A DNA stretch of 64,000 bases from Lachnoclostridium sp. (GCA_021770065.1 JAETRR010000024.1:1-64000); one strand, 5' to 3'. Numbered from the stretch's first letter, positions 42,354 through 51,099 are shown. Program-made: numbers and translations. Notes: generated by a model from the letters alone, not told the origin.

Positions 42354-43473
42354 TTATTCTTCTTCCGGACCCACGGTCAGCCATTTCAGGTAGGCATTGA
42401 TGAAGGGATCCAGGTTGCCGTCCAGTACACCGCCCACATTGCTGATTTCGGCGTTTGTCCGGTGATCCTTTACCATGGTGTAGGGCTGCATGACGTAGGA
42501 GCGTATCTGATTGCCCCAGCCTATTTCCTTGACTTCGCCTCGGATGCCGGAAAGTTTTTCTGCATTTTTCTGCTGCTCTAAGAGGTACAGCTTGGCCTTC
42601 AGCATCTGCATGGCTTTGTCTTTGTTCTGGAACTGGGACCGCTCGTTCTGGCACTGGACCACGATTCCGGTTGGCAGATGGGTGATCCGGATGGCGGAGG
42701 AGGTTTTATTGATGTGCTGGCCTCCGGCACCGCTGGAGCGGTAGGTGTCGATACGCAGGTCCTCGTCTCTGATGTCTAAGTCGATCTCGTCCTCAATGTC
42801 CGGCATAACGTCTAAGGATACGAATGATGTCTGGCGCTTTCCCTGGGCATTGAAGGGAGAGATGCGCACCAGGCGGTGAACGCCTTTTTCAGACTTCAGA
42901 TAACCGTAGGCATTCTCGCCGTTGACCTGGAAGGTGACGGATTTGATGCCCGCCTCGTCGCCGTCCAGGTAGTCCAGGACTTCTACGGTAAAACCTTTGT
43001 GCTCGGCCCATCGGGTGTACATGCGGTAGAGCATGCCTGCCCAGTCGCAGCTCTCGGTGCCGCCCGCTCCCGCATTCAGCTTCAGAATGGCGTTGTTGGC
43101 GTCGTATTCTCCCGACAGGAGGGTTTTGATCTTCATGGACTCCAGTTTACCTGCGAAGGCATCCAGCTCATCCTGTATCTCCGGGATAAGGGAGGCGTCG
43201 CCCTCTTCGTAGCCCATTTCTATGAGGGTTTCGATATCCTCATACTGCCGGCGGAGGCTCTCGTAGTCTTCGGCCTCGTCTTTCAGATTTTTAAGTTCTT
43301 TCATGCCTTCCTGGGATTTTTCCGTATTGTCCCAGTAGCCCGGGGCTTCCATTTCCCGTTCCAGCTCTTCGATCCGCTTTGCCTTGTCAGCCAGGTCAAA
43401 GTGAATCCCTCAATTCTACTAATGGCCCCTGATAGTTGTTTAAGGTATACTTAAACTGATCTAATTCTACCAT
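42354..43473 (-). CDS. prfB: peptide chain release factor 2, programmed +1 frameshift
   Basis: Releases peptides at UGA and UAA. Translation starts at ATG 43473 (MVELDQFKYTL) and meets an in-frame TGA at codon 26 (43396-43398) within CTTTGAC, preceded by a GAGGG Shine-Dalgarno-like stretch. A +1 shift continues as DLADKAKRIEELERE and on to 42354. The SPF anticodon-like tripeptide region lies in RISPFNAQGKRQTSF and the catalytic GGQ in SSGAGGQHINKT. Autoregulation: low RF2 favours the shift. Full length is about 372 residues. Confidence 0.97.
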
Positions 43474-43578
43474 TTTACCACCTCTTTCATTTTTTGATTG
43501 TTATGGCACAGGCCGGACTTGTGAAGCCTGTGCCATAATTATTCAGTATAGCAAACTTGTATGGGCGGTGCAAGGGTT

Positions 43579-43770
43579 TTAAAATTCTTCCGGTACGATG
43601 ACGGCTGCTACAATGTAGGCTAAGAGGCCGCTTCCAAAGCCGCCGATGGTCAGGATGACCCATATAAGGCGGATAATGGTGGGATCAATGTGAAAGTATT
43701 CTCCGATTCCTCCGCATACGCCGCAAATCATTTTGTTGGTTCTTGATCTTATTAATCTTTTTTCTTCCAT
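43579..43770 (-). CDS. PspC-domain membrane protein
   Basis: 63 residues covering one PspC domain: RTNKMICGVCGGIGEYFHIDPTIIRLIWVI, then a hydrophobic helix GGFGSGLLAYIVAAVIVP. Start at ATG 43770 (MEEKRLIRS); the frame upstream runs into a repeat. Likely binds or senses membrane damage along with the DUF4097 and DUF1700 proteins encoded upstream. Confidence 0.88.
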   Translation of the reverse strand: MEEKRLIRSRTNKMICGVCGGIGEYFHIDPTIIRLIWVILTIGGFGSGLLAYIVAAVIVPEEF

Positions 43771-43796
43771 AATTGCCTCCATTCCATTTCCGTAAA

Positions 43797-44010
43797 ACGT
43801 ATATTGTGCATTTTCTTCAGAAGAAATTCCGTTCATATTTACATGTACACGTAAATCCTTCTATGCATAATATGCGTTATACTGTTTTCCAGCTGCGTTA
43901 TACTTATCCTGCGCATCTTCTTCAAAAGAATTTCCGTTCACATCTGCATGCAGACGTAAATCCTTCTATGCACAATATATGTTTTACTGTTTTCCAGTTT
44001 TGCAGAGTTT
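43797..44010. repeat. two imperfect ~105-bp direct repeats between DUF4097 and pspC genes
   Basis: CGTAAATCCTTCTATGCA recurs at 43850 and 43955, a 105-base period, with matching flanks (CTTCAGAAGAAATTCCGTTCA / CTTCAAAAGAATTTCCGTTCA style blocks and TACTGTTTTCCAG). Each copy has a short palindrome (TTTAC-TGTACA-GTAAA type; TCTGCATGCAGA). Confidence 0.8.
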
Positions 44011-44036
44011 ATTTTATACACGTTGTCCGTTTACTC

Positions 44037-45086
44037 TTATATCATTTTTAAGGTGATGTCTCCTATTCCACATTCCATAGTTATCTTTTTGGATGCGTTA
44101 TTATTGATTGTCTCCTCATGGCCCAGACCGGAATAGCTGCGGCCGTTCAGTTCAATGCTTCCAATCCCACAGCTCATGGTATAATTGTAGTCCGTTTCTC
44201 TGCCCTGTACACAGATATCCAGGCATCCTACCCCACATTCCAGATCCAAATCTCCGCCTGTGAAGCCGTCCACCTGTAAGAGTCCCGTTCCCACTCCCAG
44301 GATTGCTTTCTCGGCCGCCTCCAGATTCTTTAACTGAATCTCACCGGCCCCCAGTTCTACATCGGCTTTTTCAGCTTTTATATTGCCTATCCGGACTTCT
44401 CCTGCTCCCAGATCCAGGTTCAGCTTTTCTGCCTGAAGGGATTCTGCATAAAGCCTGGCCACTCCCAAATCCAATTCTATCTTTTCCAGTGCCCGCTCAG
44501 GCAGATAAATCTCCAATATAAGCGCGTTTTTTTTGCGGCTTCCTCTGTGATCCGTCAGACACAGCGTATCGCCGTCTTCCGTAATCTTGAAGTAGTTCTT
44601 AGTGTTCTGGGCTTTTATATAAAAGCTTTCCTCATCATGGGTGTAGATTTTTACGGCGCTCCTGTCTAAATCCAGCTCCAGCTTTTGTGTATGCGCTCCG
44701 CCGAAATTTCCCTCGCTTATATCCACATTCTGCCCTGACGCAGCTTCTATGTCATCAATCGCCGGAAGGTCGCCCCACTCGTCCATATCATTTTTCCAGT
44801 CCGCAGCGTCATCCTTCCAGTCGTCTATTCCGTCCTGGAGATCATCCTTCCAGTCATTGATATCGTCCTGAAGATCCGTTTGCAAATCTTCCATATCATC
44901 TGCCAGATCCCAGTCATTCCAGAAATCCCAGTGATGACTCCAGGGCAGTATATCATTATGATAGCGGACCATTCTCAAGAACTGTCCCGGCCTGGCACCC
45001 AAGCTCACACCTGCCGCGACTCCTACGATTCCCAGCACTACAAATATGGATGCTATAATGAGACAAATTTTTGTTATAGATTTCAT
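44037..45086 (-). CDS. DUF4097-family beta-repeat protein
   Basis: 349 residues. Hydrophobic helix near residues 5-28 anchors it in the membrane. Residues 55-110 are an acidic Trp-rich region with repeated INDWKDDLQD-like units, probably a helical stalk. Residues 120-349 form right-handed beta repeats of the DUF4097 type (VELGAGEIQLKNLEA, LDLGAGEVRIGNIKA). Co-transcribed with PadR and DUF1700 genes; overlaps the latter by four bases. Probably part of an envelope-stress module. Confidence 0.87.
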   Translation of the reverse strand: MKSITKICLIIASIFVVLGIVGVAAGVSLGARPGQFLRMVRYHNDILPWSHHWDFWNDWDLADDMEDLQTDLQDDINDWKDDLQDGIDDWKDDAADWKNDMDEWGDLPAIDDIEAASGQNVDISEGNFGGAHTQKLELDLDRSAVKIYTHDEESFYIKAQNTKNYFKITEDGDTLCLTDHRGSRKKNALILEIYLPERALEKIELDLGVARLYAESLQAEKLNLDLGAGEVRIGNIKAEKADVELGAGEIQLKNLEAAEKAILGVGTGLLQVDGFTGGDLDLECGVGCLDICVQGRETDYNYTMSCGIGSIELNGRSYSGLGHEETINNNASKKITMECGIGDITLKMI

Positions 45087-45796
45087 TTATCTGCACCTGC
45101 CTTTCGAAAGGGGTAGCTGACGAGACCTACAATTCCCCGAATCAGCCATGGTAATATTTTTACGCAGCACCAGACGGTTAAGAGTGACAGCAGGATCCCC
45201 AATGCAAAAATAAGGCAGCCCACTCCTGCCAGGGCCAGACCCGCGGCCGGTGTCACAAAGATTTCGGCCACTCCGGTTCCAATCAATACAATTCCTACTA
45301 TTAAGATTGAAAATCCGGCGACTACGATTCCGATACATACGCCCCCGATGCCGAGCACTACTGCAGCTATCGCTGCAAATATGGCGGCGCCTACGGGAAT
45401 GATAATCGGAGATGCCAGGATGCACAGCAGGATGACAGCTATGATTTTCCAGGTGTTTGTTTCCGGATTCTTCCTTCTGCTTCTATTATCTGCATAATTC
45501 GCGTTCTCCGCCTGTGTTCTCGCAACCTCTTCTCTTGAAATCACCTCCTGGGATGCCCGGAAACGGGTGTCCTCATAGCCTTGTTCGGAATACTCGGAAG
45601 CAGAATCCGAGCATCCGGCTTTGATCTTCTGTGCCACCTGGTCGGGGCCTCCCAGTTCTTCGATCACCCTGGCTTCGTTCTCTTCCCCGGCATCATCGAA
45701 GTAGTCATTATAATACTGTAAGGCTTCTTCCCGTTCGCTGTCCGAGATATTCCACAGCAGACGCTCAAGCCTTTCCATAAATTCCTTTCTGTCCAT
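45083..45796 (-). CDS. DUF1700-family membrane protein
   Basis: 237 residues. N-terminal cytoplasmic part MDRKEFMERLERLLWNISDSEREEALQYYNDYFDDAG is the DUF1700/HAAS signature; the C-terminal half has four or five membrane segments. ATG 45796 overlaps the padR stop (TAATG). HAAS-type proteins pair with PadR regulators and control membrane protein genes. Confidence 0.88.
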   Translation of the reverse strand: MDRKEFMERLERLLWNISDSEREEALQYYNDYFDDAGEENEARVIEELGGPDQVAQKIKAGCSDSASEYSEQGYEDTRFRASQEVISREEVARTQAENANYADNRSRRKNPETNTWKIIAVILLCILASPIIIPVGAAIFAAIAAVVLGIGGVCIGIVVAGFSILIVGIVLIGTGVAEIFVTPAAGLALAGVGCLIFALGILLSLLTVWCCVKILPWLIRGIVGLVSYPFRKAGADK

Positions 45797-46116
45797 TACA
45801 CACCTCTCCCTGCAAATAGTTTCGCAATCTTTGTGGAATACTGCTTCCACTCTGTCTTGTACAGATTCAGCTGCGCCGTTCCTGCCTCTGTAATCCGATA
45901 GTATCTGCGGTTCCTCCCTCCGTATTCCATGTCGTATGTTTCCAGACAGCCGTCTTTCTGAAGTCTGCGCAGTACCGGATATAAGGTGGACTCGGATATC
46001 TCGATGGCCTGGCGCACATCCTGGGTGATTTTATAACCGTAGGTCCCTTCTGCGTCATTGGATACCACGGCCAGCACGATTGCGTCCAGGAGTGCAGCCC
46101 CTGTGTTAAATACCAT
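45796..46116 (-). CDS. PadR-family transcriptional regulator
   Basis: 106-residue winged helix: GTYGYKITQDVRQAIEISESTLYPVLRRLQKDGCLETY and RNRRYYRITEAG wing. First gene of the envelope operon and probably its autorepressor; AT-rich palindromes lie just upstream. Confidence 0.93.
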   Translation of the reverse strand: MVFNTGAALLDAIVLAVVSNDAEGTYGYKITQDVRQAIEISESTLYPVLRRLQKDGCLETYDMEYGGRNRRYYRITEAGTAQLNLYKTEWKQYSTKIAKLFAGRGV

Positions 46117-46141
46117 GCAATCCTCTCCTTATCCTGATTTC

Positions 46142-46200
46142 TATAATATTATATGTCGTATAATATTATAAGATGGTTATACTATACAACGTATAATATA
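46142..46200 (-). promoter_or_regulatory. promoter/operator region of the padR operon
   Basis: Two self-complementary TATAATATTATA blocks (46142-46153 and 46159-46170) flank TGTCG, and CGTATAATAT recurs at 46157 and 46190. A TTGTAT with an 18-base spacer to TATTAT is a possible promoter inside. The arrangement suits autoregulation, but the exact PadR site cannot be defined by eye. Confidence 0.5.
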
Positions 46201-46259
46201 GTGCTGTCAATAGTATTAATAGAATCTTAATAAATGGAGCCGGTATAGTATTTGATAAC

Positions 46260-46441
46260 AGGGTGTCGCAAAATAAGGCAGCAGACATCTTCAATATCCA
46301 GTGTCCGGCTGTCCGCATACACACTGTCTGCTATGGGCGGATATTGCCCAAGCAATGTCCGCATGAGGTAAACAGTGCATGTGAGAACTGTTCGGATAAC
46401 GAATATCGGGAATGTCTGCTGCCTTATTCGGCGACATCACC
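46260..46441. repeat. inverted-repeat element, copy 2
   Basis: Terminal arms TGTCGCAAAATAAGGCAGCA (46263 on) and its near complement ending 46441, with internal GCGGATATTGC/GCAATGTCCGC as in copy 1 at 24118-24291. The stretch TATCCAGTGTCCGGCTGT is shared exactly. Lies between the padR operator and the phosphatase gene; no coding sequence. Confidence 0.85.
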
Positions 46442-46519
46442 TGCATTATAAATACTCTTTTTTCCTGTAAAACTGCTATTGCTGTTTCTACGACAGATTA
46501 TTAACGGGAGGTCTGTCTC

Positions 46520-46996
46520 TTAATTATAAAGCCGGTCTCTGTCCTCCTGCAGAATATGGGCAAGGAGCGCTTCACAGCCTTCCAGTATATCATCGAACGT
46601 AATATCGAAGTTTCCGGTATACCAGGGGTCTGCGATGTCACGGGGGTGCGATGCAAAGTCCAGAAGCAGGGATACCTTGTTTTGAGGATCTTTTTTCAGG
46701 ATTCGCAGCATATTTCTGCGATTCCACTGATCCATGCCGATGATGTAATCATATCGGTCATAATCGGAGTGCTTAAGCTGTACAGCCTGGTGGTTCCCCA
46801 GCGGGATGCCCTCCTCCTTCAGTTTCCCTCTGGTTCCGTAGTGGACGCCGTTGCCGATCTCTTCGGTACTGGTAGCGGCGGAATCGATGTAGAAGTGGTC
46901 GGAAAGACCTTTTTTGTTTACAAGATCCTGCATGACGAATTGAGCCATGGGGCTGCGGCAGATGTTGCCGTGGCAGATGAAAAGTACTCGTATCAT
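46520..46996 (-). CDS. low molecular weight protein-tyrosine phosphatase
   Basis: 158 residues. The P-loop CHGNICRS has catalytic Cys8 and Arg14 (CX5R), and DPWYTG near residue 124 holds the general acid Asp. Dephosphorylates tyrosine-phosphorylated proteins, often in capsule control. It is the last chromosomal gene before the prophage. Confidence 0.95.
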   Translation of the reverse strand: MIRVLFICHGNICRSPMAQFVMQDLVNKKGLSDHFYIDSAATSTEEIGNGVHYGTRGKLKEEGIPLGNHQAVQLKHSDYDRYDYIIGMDQWNRRNMLRILKKDPQNKVSLLLDFASHPRDIADPWYTGNFDITFDDILEGCEALLAHILQEDRDRLYN

Positions 46997-47135
46997 ATAT
47001 TTTTAACTCCTAACTTATCTCGGTTTTTCTTGGTTTTTCCTTATTTTTAGGGCATTTGCGCACTTTTTCAGTCTGTCGACCATTTTCCCATTTCTCGGCT
47101 TTTTTCGTCTTATCTCGGTATGTTTCTTCCACCGA

Positions 47136-47371
47136 ATGGTCTAAATATTGGTCTAAATTGGACTACTTTTTCAAGTTTAGACCATTGGTGTTTTTGCTGA
47201 CATTTGCCGGTCACCCATGGCTGATTTTTCTAATCTTCCAGAAGTTTTAGACCATTTTATAGACCATTCATCAAATTACATATGGACCACAAATCCCTTA
47301 AAAGCCTTATAAACACTGACTTTTTCGTGTGGTCTAAACTTGAACACCTACCATATCAAATGGTCTAAACC
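47136..47371. repeat. seven TGGTCTAAA sites, probable integrase arm-binding sites
   Basis: TGGTCTAAA or its complement TTTAGACCA occurs around 47137, 47149, 47176, 47246, 47259 (TATAGACCA), 47330 and 47361, in both orientations, filling the 368-base gap downstream of int. The last copy overlaps the int stop codon. No gene in this gap. Confidence 0.8.
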
Positions 47372-48636
47372 GACTTTCTAAATCTGTCCTTAGCATCCAC
47401 TTTCATGCCAAGCTGCTTAAGCTCTGCATCAGCCTCTGCCTGCTTACGAGCAAGCTTCTCAACTTCCTCTCTCGCATCGTCCAGCTTAAGATGAGTATAG
47501 GTATTGAGAGTAACACTGATATCCGAATGCCCCATCAGATACTGAAGCACCTTAGGATTCATTCCCGACTTAGCCATATTAGAACAATACGTGTGTCTGC
47601 AGACGTGAGGTGTGATTTTAGGAAGCTGGATGCGATAAATGCTATTGTACTTTTCAACTGCGTGCTGGAAATACTTCTCCCAGTGCATCGCTACCATCGG
47701 TTTCCCATCCTTATCGAAACAAAGGAATCCAGAATAGCCATCAATCATTGGCTCTACCTTCGGAGGCTTGCGATTCGCAATAATATGCTGAAAGCATTCA
47801 TACACATCGTCCTGCATCGGAATCACTCTGGTACCGGCGTAGGTTTTCGTCGTATCGATGTAAACCAACGTCCCGGTCTTCTGAAGCTGATGGTCGATGT
47901 TAATGGTTCTATTCTCCATATCAATATCCTTCAGCGTCAATCCTGTAAACTCCGAAATACGCATCCCCGTCTTAAACAGAATATACATACCGTCATAATA
48001 CTTGCAGTAGTGCGCATCATTTTTAATAAATTCGAGGAAAGTTTTTTCCTGTTTTCTTGTAATGGCCTCACGAGTAACTGCGTCATTCACCAGTACAGTT
48101 GCCAGTTGAAACTCAAATGGATTCTTCCTTAAAATATCGTCATCAACCGCCATCTGAAATGCAGGTCTTACAATTCCTCTGATGGAATGAATTGCCGAAT
48201 AGCTTTTCTTATCCACCTGCTGCAATCTGATGAGCCACTCCTTCGCATCAGACAACCTCACTTTGTCGATTCTCTGCGCTCCGAATGGATCCTTCTCAAG
48301 CAGATTGATTACTGTTCCATAACCCGCTCTGGTTGTATGCTTAACTCCCGTCTTTGTCGCAATATACTTGCTTACCAATTGACGAACCGTTAAGCCGCCT
48401 CCATCAGGAATAATCATATCATCCAAATCTCTGTTGATTAGTTTTTCCTGCTCTCGTAAAGGTGCATTATCTTTTTTACCGGCTGGAATACTATCTGTAG
48501 CCACCAATCTCCAACTATAAACAGTCTTACGTTTTCCGTTGGCATCAAGGTATCTATACTTATAGCGTCCATCCGCTTCCTGGCTCTCTCCTGTGCGAAG
48601 AATGCGATTTTTGCTATCGCGTCTCTTTTCGCTCAT
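47365..48636 (-). CDS. int: site-specific integrase, Tn916/tyrosine recombinase type
   Basis: 423 residues. N-terminal arm-binding domain (KNRILRTGESQEADGRYKYRY, YSWRLVATDSIPAGKK) closely resembles Tn916 Int. Catalytic residues: Arg in KTGMRISEFTGL near 233, HVCRH near 350 and Tyr in VTLNTYTHL near 386. Catalyses integration and, with Xis, excision. Directed outward toward the attachment end. Confidence 0.95.
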   Translation of the reverse strand: MSEKRRDSKNRILRTGESQEADGRYKYRYLDANGKRKTVYSWRLVATDSIPAGKKDNAPLREQEKLINRDLDDMIIPDGGGLTVRQLVSKYIATKTGVKHTTRAGYGTVINLLEKDPFGAQRIDKVRLSDAKEWLIRLQQVDKKSYSAIHSIRGIVRPAFQMAVDDDILRKNPFEFQLATVLVNDAVTREAITRKQEKTFLEFIKNDAHYCKYYDGMYILFKTGMRISEFTGLTLKDIDMENRTINIDHQLQKTGTLVYIDTTKTYAGTRVIPMQDDVYECFQHIIANRKPPKVEPMIDGYSGFLCFDKDGKPMVAMHWEKYFQHAVEKYNSIYRIQLPKITPHVCRHTYCSNMAKSGMNPKVLQYLMGHSDISVTLNTYTHLKLDDAREEVEKLARKQAEADAELKQLGMKVDAKDRFRKSV

Positions 48637-48776
48637 TAAACATCGTCTCCTTTCGAATCAGAGAGCCATGTATGCAATTCTAAATTATGTGCACATAGTA
48701 TGTATCCGACTATGTATCACTATAGTACCACATACACGGCTCTTTTTCCACAAGAAAATAAAAAAATTTCTATGAA

Positions 48777-48992
48777 CTAAATCACATTCATCTGACTATC
48801 CATATACTTTTCAAATTGCTCACGCTTAATCAGTGCTCTGTTTCCATTCCAGAGGATAAAATCCTCATCTGCATGCTCCTGAACAAACATTTTCAATTTC
48901 TTGTAGCCGATTCCGAAATACTCCGATGCTTCATTCAATGTTAAAGTGTACTTTTGCCACCAAGGCAGTTCTCTTTTCTCGATACCGTTCAT
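48777..48992 (-). CDS. xis: excisionase, Tn916 Xis-like
   Basis: 71 residues: YTLTLNEASEYFGIGYKKLKMFVQEH is a MerR/excisionase-type winged helix. Start ATG 48992 follows GGGAGG by eight bases; a GTG nine bases upstream is weaker. Ends 140 bases before int. Sets the direction of Int-mediated recombination. Confidence 0.9.
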   Translation of the reverse strand: MNGIEKRELPWWQKYTLTLNEASEYFGIGYKKLKMFVQEHADEDFILWNGNRALIKREQFEKYMDSQMNVI

Positions 48993-49073
48993 CTCAGGCA
49001 CCTCCCTTCTACCTTCCTAAGCGCCTTTTGACGAGATAATTCCGGTAAAAGCCGAAAAAAGTTCGATTTAGCA

Positions 49074-49126
49074 GGGACTAAGTTAGTCCCATTTATGTAG
49101 ACATTGGTTTTGAATATAGATATACT
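49074..49126 (+). promoter_or_regulatory. palindromic operator plus promoter of the HTH gene
   Basis: GGGACTAAGTTAGTCCC (49074-49090), then seven bases, then -35 TAGACA (49098-49103), 17-base spacer, -10 TATACT (49121-49126). The same operator-to-promoter geometry recurs at 50660-50712. Confidence 0.8.
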
Positions 49127-49154
49127 ATCCATAAAAGAACGGAGGTTAACTGAA

Positions 49155-50627
49155 ATGTCTAAACACAACGATTCTTATACATCAACAATCAAAATCACGA
49201 AAGACTATACTGTAGACTATAAACCCATCGAGAAAACTGCGTTTGCGGAATTTATAAGAGAAAAGCGTAAGGAATATAATGAAGATACTGGAAAAGAAAT
49301 TTCAACAAGTGAGCTTGGAACAATGATAGGAATAAAATATGAAATGTTCCGAAAGATTTTAAATCAAGAAAAACCCACAAAAAAACGTGACTGCATAATC
49401 GCAATCTGCGTTGCGTTACAGCTTCTTCCCGGTGAGATTGATGAAGCGCTTGGTTTGTACCAATATATGCCCGCACTTGATCAATACAATCCCAGAGATG
49501 GTTTTATTACATCACAGATCACAGGCAGCCCAGGACTTACTGTTGCAGAATTAAATCAACGACTTATACAACGCGGTTTTCCTGGTCTTGATATTCAAGA
49601 TAAACGAGATGGAAAGAAAAAGAACACCGTTGATGCCATCATGAATATGCCTTACAAAGTACTTGAATTAAAAGTGCGCACTCCTATTGACAGCGATTAT
49701 TACTACGGAGATCAGTATAATTCTCTTAGCACAAGATACGATCCGTTTAACTGCCGTTGTACTGGAGACATGATTCTTGGCGACCCCAAACGGAAAAAAT
49801 ATATTCACCTCGTTGCCAGTACCGATGGATACTTATCATCACAGATATACAAGATTGACGACTTTCCTACCTCATATAAGTCACTTGAAGATACAGGCGA
49901 CTTCAAAGATTATTTCATTGAACTAATAAATGCTGTAAATGTCGAAAAGCGACACCTTCTCGGTATTCTTGACGATACCAAGAACTATCAGCATCGAACA
50001 TCCGCTAGATTAATTGGTGATTCTATTTGTATATTTACAGAAGAGTTTAATTATTCTATTCCAGAGATGAACGAATACTACTTACTATTGTTGGTCAGCG
50101 GAAAATACCAGCTTAAAGTTTTCGACAGAAGCGCATTTATGCATTACTACTTGTCAGAAGAAAAATTTTCTCAATTCTATGGCTCTAAAAACTTAGAACC
50201 AAAAGAAATCTATGATTCCATAGAGCAGCTCGATGAACTAATAGAAAAATCTGATAAGTATTCTGAAGAAAGCGTTAAATACAGAATGCGAAAGCGTGCA
50301 TTTATTAGATTGCAACCACATGTAGACGAACTGTATGCAGCTTTGAAGAACAACCAGGAATATATTAACAATCTGGAGTATATCTATGACAATCCGGCAG
50401 ATACACTTCGTTATTATAAAATCGAGGACGATTTTGAATGCATCTATGATGAATACGGGGAGATTTGTGACTCTTTGAAAGAAAAGATTTATACACAAGC
50501 GGATGGCAAGGCAGTTACTATTACTCTTGATGATATATTCGCAGCTTTCAAGTTCGGTTTTCCAAGCATCGAAGAAATACGTAGAATTAAAGCTGATTAC
50601 GGCTCTATTAGTGCTGTTTTTCAATAA
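49155..50627 (+). CDS. large HTH-domain protein of unknown function
   Basis: 490 residues from ATG 49155, preceded by GGAGG; the frame is open 51 bases further upstream without a ribosome site. Residues 30-90 look like a Cro/C1-type helix-turn-helix (ISTSELGTMIGIKYEMFRKILNQEKPTKKRDCIIAICVALQL). The remaining ~400 residues, rich in Tyr, Asp and Ile, match no family I know. AT-rich compared with the phage structural genes. Likely candidate to bind the GGGACT palindromes in front of itself and the next gene. Confidence 0.75.
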   Translation: MSKHNDSYTSTIKITKDYTVDYKPIEKTAFAEFIREKRKEYNEDTGKEISTSELGTMIGIKYEMFRKILNQEKPTKKRDCIIAICVALQLLPGEIDEALGLYQYMPALDQYNPRDGFITSQITGSPGLTVAELNQRLIQRGFPGLDIQDKRDGKKKNTVDAIMNMPYKVLELKVRTPIDSDYYYGDQYNSLSTRYDPFNCRCTGDMILGDPKRKKYIHLVASTDGYLSSQIYKIDDFPTSYKSLEDTGDFKDYFIELINAVNVEKRHLLGILDDTKNYQHRTSARLIGDSICIFTEEFNYSIPEMNEYYLLLLVSGKYQLKVFDRSAFMHYYLSEEKFSQFYGSKNLEPKEIYDSIEQLDELIEKSDKYSEESVKYRMRKRAFIRLQPHVDELYAALKNNQEYINNLEYIYDNPADTLRYYKIEDDFECIYDEYGEICDSLKEKIYTQADGKAVTITLDDIFAAFKFGFPSIEEIRRIKADYGSISAVFQ

Positions 50628-50659
50628 AACCAATGATAATTAGGATATATTTCGATAAT

Positions 50660-50712
50660 GGGACTTATTTAGTCCCATTATTTTTGTTTTATTCAGAAAT
50701 CTGTTTTATACT
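50660..50712 (+). promoter_or_regulatory. palindromic operator plus promoter of the Smr-like gene
   Basis: GGGACTTATTTAGTCCC (50660-50676), seven bases, -35 TTGTTT (50684-50689), 17-base spacer, -10 TATACT (50707-50712). The palindrome extends to AATGGGACT/AGTCCCATT and could also act as a terminator for the upstream gene, since a T-run follows. Confidence 0.8.
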
Positions 50713-50754
50713 CCATCTTGTAAACAACAAAGCAAGAAAAAAACGGAGGTTTCT

Positions 50755-51066
50755 ATGGTAAACAACAGATTAAGAATGGTTTTTACAGATGAGGAGATTA
50801 ACAGACTCACAATAAGTGAAGTTGATGAACGCAGAATTCGCATTGTTGCAGATGTGCATGGCATGAAATGCAGTCAGGCCCGTCGTTTCATCAATAACAT
50901 TATAAATACCGTGCGTGTCGCCTTCCAGCTAATAGTCATTCATGGTTATAACCACGGAACCGCCATTAAGGACATGCTTGCACAGAACTTCAGCAACACT
51001 CACATTACAGAAAAGCATGCTGATCCTTACAACCAAGGAGTTACACACATGCTCATCGCCGCGTAA
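50755..51066 (+). CDS. small Smr-like domain protein
   Basis: 103 residues. ADVHGMKCSQARRFINNII and LIVIHGYNHGTAIKDMLAQNF match the two signatures of an Smr domain (DLHG and the HGxGxG-type loop), which in MutS2 and relatives cuts or binds nucleic acid. Strong CGGAGG site before the ATG. Second gene of the prophage accessory block. Confidence 0.7.
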   Translation: MVNNRLRMVFTDEEINRLTISEVDERRIRIVADVHGMKCSQARRFINNIINTVRVAFQLIVIHGYNHGTAIKDMLAQNFSNTHITEKHADPYNQGVTHMLIAA

Positions 51067-51099
51067 ATTACAAGCTATATTATGAAAGGAGTCGCCATT

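Noticed and set aside
43773..44051. Plus-strand frame with two similar 35-residue segments
   Set aside because: The similarity comes from the 105-bp DNA repeat; no ribosome site and wrong direction for the operon.
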